Source: Microbulbifer halophilus (lineage in GTDB: Bacteria > Pseudomonadota > Gammaproteobacteria > Pseudomonadales > Cellvibrionaceae). Taken from it: a DNA stretch of 34,908 bases. Positions within the stretch are counted from its first letter, which is position 1, and each line of letters opens with the position of its first letter. The notes beneath the pieces are model-generated. The model was not told the DNA's origin and did not search any database. It was given only the letters and a program-made list of their open reading frames with translations. Made by a program: the position numbers and the translations under genes. This document shows positions 33,623 to 34,908 of this stretch, piece by piece. The stretch is taken from NCBI RefSeq assembly GCF_026183675.1, contig NZ_JAPIVK010000039.1, positions 1-34,908 of the forward strand, given 5' to 3'.

Positions 33623-34858
33623 ATGATTAGCAACGACGCCATCATTCTCGGCATGCTCGCCGCCATCCTCGGTTTTGTCTTCTATACCGCGGGCAGTGAA
33701 CATCGGTTCTGGAAACGTTTCTACCGCTTCGTGCCGGCCCTGCTGCTGTGCTACTTCCTCCCTTCCCTGCTGACCACTTTCAATATCATCGATGCCGAGA
33801 GTTCGCAGCTCTACTATGTGGCCTCGCGCTACCTGCTGCCGGCCAGCCTGGTACTGCTGACACTGAGCATCGACCTGAAAGGCATCATCAACCTGGGGCC
33901 CAAGGCACTGATCCTTTTCCTGACCGGTACTCTGGGTATCGTGATCGGCGGCCCCATCGCGCTGCTGATCATGTCCGCACTCAACCCGGACCTGTTGAAT
34001 GTGACCGGCCCGGAAGCCGTCTGGCGCGGCATGACAACCGTGGCCGGCAGCTGGATCGGCGGCGGCGCCAACCAGGCGGCGATGAAAGAGATCTATGACG
34101 TAGGCGGCCAGGTGTTCTCCGCCATGGTGGCGGTGGACGTGATCATAGCCAATATCTGGATGGCAGTGCTGCTGGTCATGGCCGGCAACGCCAAGGAGCT
34201 GGACGCCCGCCGCGGAGCGGATTCCACAGCGATCACGGCTCTGCGGGAGAAAGTGGAGACGATGCAGAAGAAGCACGCCCGCATCCCCAGCCTGCCGGAC
34301 CTGATGCTGATCGCCGCAGTGGGCTTCGGCATCACCGCCATCGCCCACGCTTGTGCCGGTCAGCTGGCGCCCTGGTTCCAGGCCAATGCGCCGCAACTGG
34401 CCCGCTTCAGCTTTACCAGCCAGTTTTTCTGGCTGATCGTGATTGCCACCGCCCTGGGGGTTATCGCGGCCTTCTCACCGGCAAAGAAACTGGAAGGTGC
34501 AGGGGCCTCCAGGGTGGGCTCGGTATTTATCTATTTCCTGGTGGCCACCATCGGCACCCATATGGATATCACCGCATTGAGAGACAGCCCGGAGTTCTTC
34601 CTCCTCGGCGCCATCTGGATGTCGATACACGCGGGGCTGATGCTCCTGGTCGCCAAGCTGATCAAGGCCCCCACTTTCTTCATGGCCGTGGGCAGCCAGG
34701 CCAATGTGGGCGGCGCGGCCTCCGCGCCGGTGGTGGCCGCGGCCTTCCACCCATCGCTGGCGCCGGTGGGTGTGCTGCTGGCGGTAATGGGCTACGCCCT
34801 CGGCACCTACGCCGCCTGGTTCTGCGGGCAGTTGCTGCGGGTTGTCGGTGGGGGGTAG
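33623..34858 (+). CDS. DUF819 family inner-membrane protein
   Basis: A 411-residue integral membrane protein of the DUF819 (YjcL-like) family with roughly ten to twelve hydrophobic helices in two halves, split by a charged cytoplasmic stretch (about 192-226, AKELDARRGADSTAITALREKVETMQKKHARIP). The conserved motif TTVAGSWIGGGANQAAMKE lies at the end of the first half, and VGSQANVGGAASAPVVAAAF near the C-terminus is its counterpart, pointing to an inverted-repeat transporter fold. Substrate unknown. It starts 95 bases after the CsiV-like gene and is followed immediately by a heptanucleotide tandem array. The family is recognised with confidence, the transport role is inference. Confidence 0.85.
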   Translation: MISNDAIILGMLAAILGFVFYTAGSEHRFWKRFYRFVPALLLCYFLPSLLTTFNIIDAESSQLYYVASRYLLPASLVLLTLSIDLKGIINLGPKALILFLTGTLGIVIGGPIALLIMSALNPDLLNVTGPEAVWRGMTTVAGSWIGGGANQAAMKEIYDVGGQVFSAMVAVDVIIANIWMAVLLVMAGNAKELDARRGADSTAITALREKVETMQKKHARIPSLPDLMLIAAVGFGITAIAHACAGQLAPWFQANAPQLARFSFTSQFFWLIVIATALGVIAAFSPAKKLEGAGASRVGSVFIYFLVATIGTHMDITALRDSPEFFLLGAIWMSIHAGLMLLVAKLIKAPTFFMAVGSQANVGGAASAPVVAAAFHPSLAPVGVLLAVMGYALGTYAAWFCGQLLRVVGGG

Positions 34859-34864
34859 GAGTTT

Positions 34865-34908
34865 CGGGACTCGGGACTCGGGACTCGGGACTCGGGACTC
34901 GGGACTCG
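34865..34908. repeat. Heptanucleotide tandem repeat, cut by the window end
   Basis: CGGGACT repeated six times without error plus two more bases, beginning seven bases past the DUF819 stop codon and running off the right edge, so true copy number is unknown. A single related motif (CTCGGGACTC) occurs at the prpF 3' end (about 3211-3220). Confidence 0.9.

Noticed and set aside
34865..34908. CRISPR or telomere-like array
   Set aside because: Plain 7-base tandem repeat without spacers, in what otherwise looks like ordinary chromosomal context.

Overview
The window reads as chromosomal DNA of a GC-rich gammaproteobacterium. The gene set (Na+-NQR with NqrM and ApbE, soluble transhydrogenase SthA, a LolC-LolD-LolE operon, mfd followed by a CsiV-like gene, a long Pseudomonas-type GAPDH, an AcnD/PrpF methylcitrate operon) fits a marine Cellvibrionales-type bacterium such as Microbulbifer. 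That placement is inference from gene content, not a database result.

Region 1 (about 1-3100) is accessory and visibly AT-richer than the rest. It holds a SERAC1-like alpha/beta hydrolase, a decayed 5'-truncated second copy of the prpF 3' half, and a UPF0175/DUF3368-PIN toxin-antitoxin pair. Two diverged copies of one promoter-like block lie upstream of the toxin-antitoxin pair and of the hydrolase. The TA pair therefore sits between an intact prpF and a displaced prpF fragment, which looks like the scar of an integration or duplication at the end of the propionate operon.

Region 2 (3200-10430, minus strand) is the methylcitrate operon: GntR regulator, prpB, prpC, acnD, prpF, with a strong terminator at 3067-3097. 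A perfect 16-bp palindrome and a second related site flank the promoter in front of the regulator. Three of its four internal gene junctions (all but regulator-prpB) are filled with extragenic palindromes of several dispersed families.

Region 3 (10600-16320) carries a plus-strand DUF2062 membrane protein, then on the minus strand a membrane-bound Abhydrolase_9 protein and lolC-lolD-lolE (lipoprotein release from the inner membrane). Region 4 (16480-19740) has a small secreted protein, a membrane-anchored sulfotransferase-like protein, and sthA overlapping a hotdog thioesterase by four bases.

Region 5 (19829-27012, minus strand) is nqrABCDEF followed by apbE (attaches FMN to NqrB and NqrC) and nqrM (NQR Fe-S/Cys maturation), leading into sthA. 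It thus groups an NADH-oxidising sodium pump, its maturation factors and a NAD(P)H-balancing enzyme. A terminator-like hairpin lies inside the first codons of apbE.

Region 6 (27384-34908) has a long-form GAPDH (minus) divergent from mfd (plus), with a HexR-like palindrome between them, then a CsiV-like secreted protein, a DUF819 membrane protein and a heptanucleotide tandem array running off the window end. I found no tRNA, rRNA, CRISPR array, transposase or phage gene.
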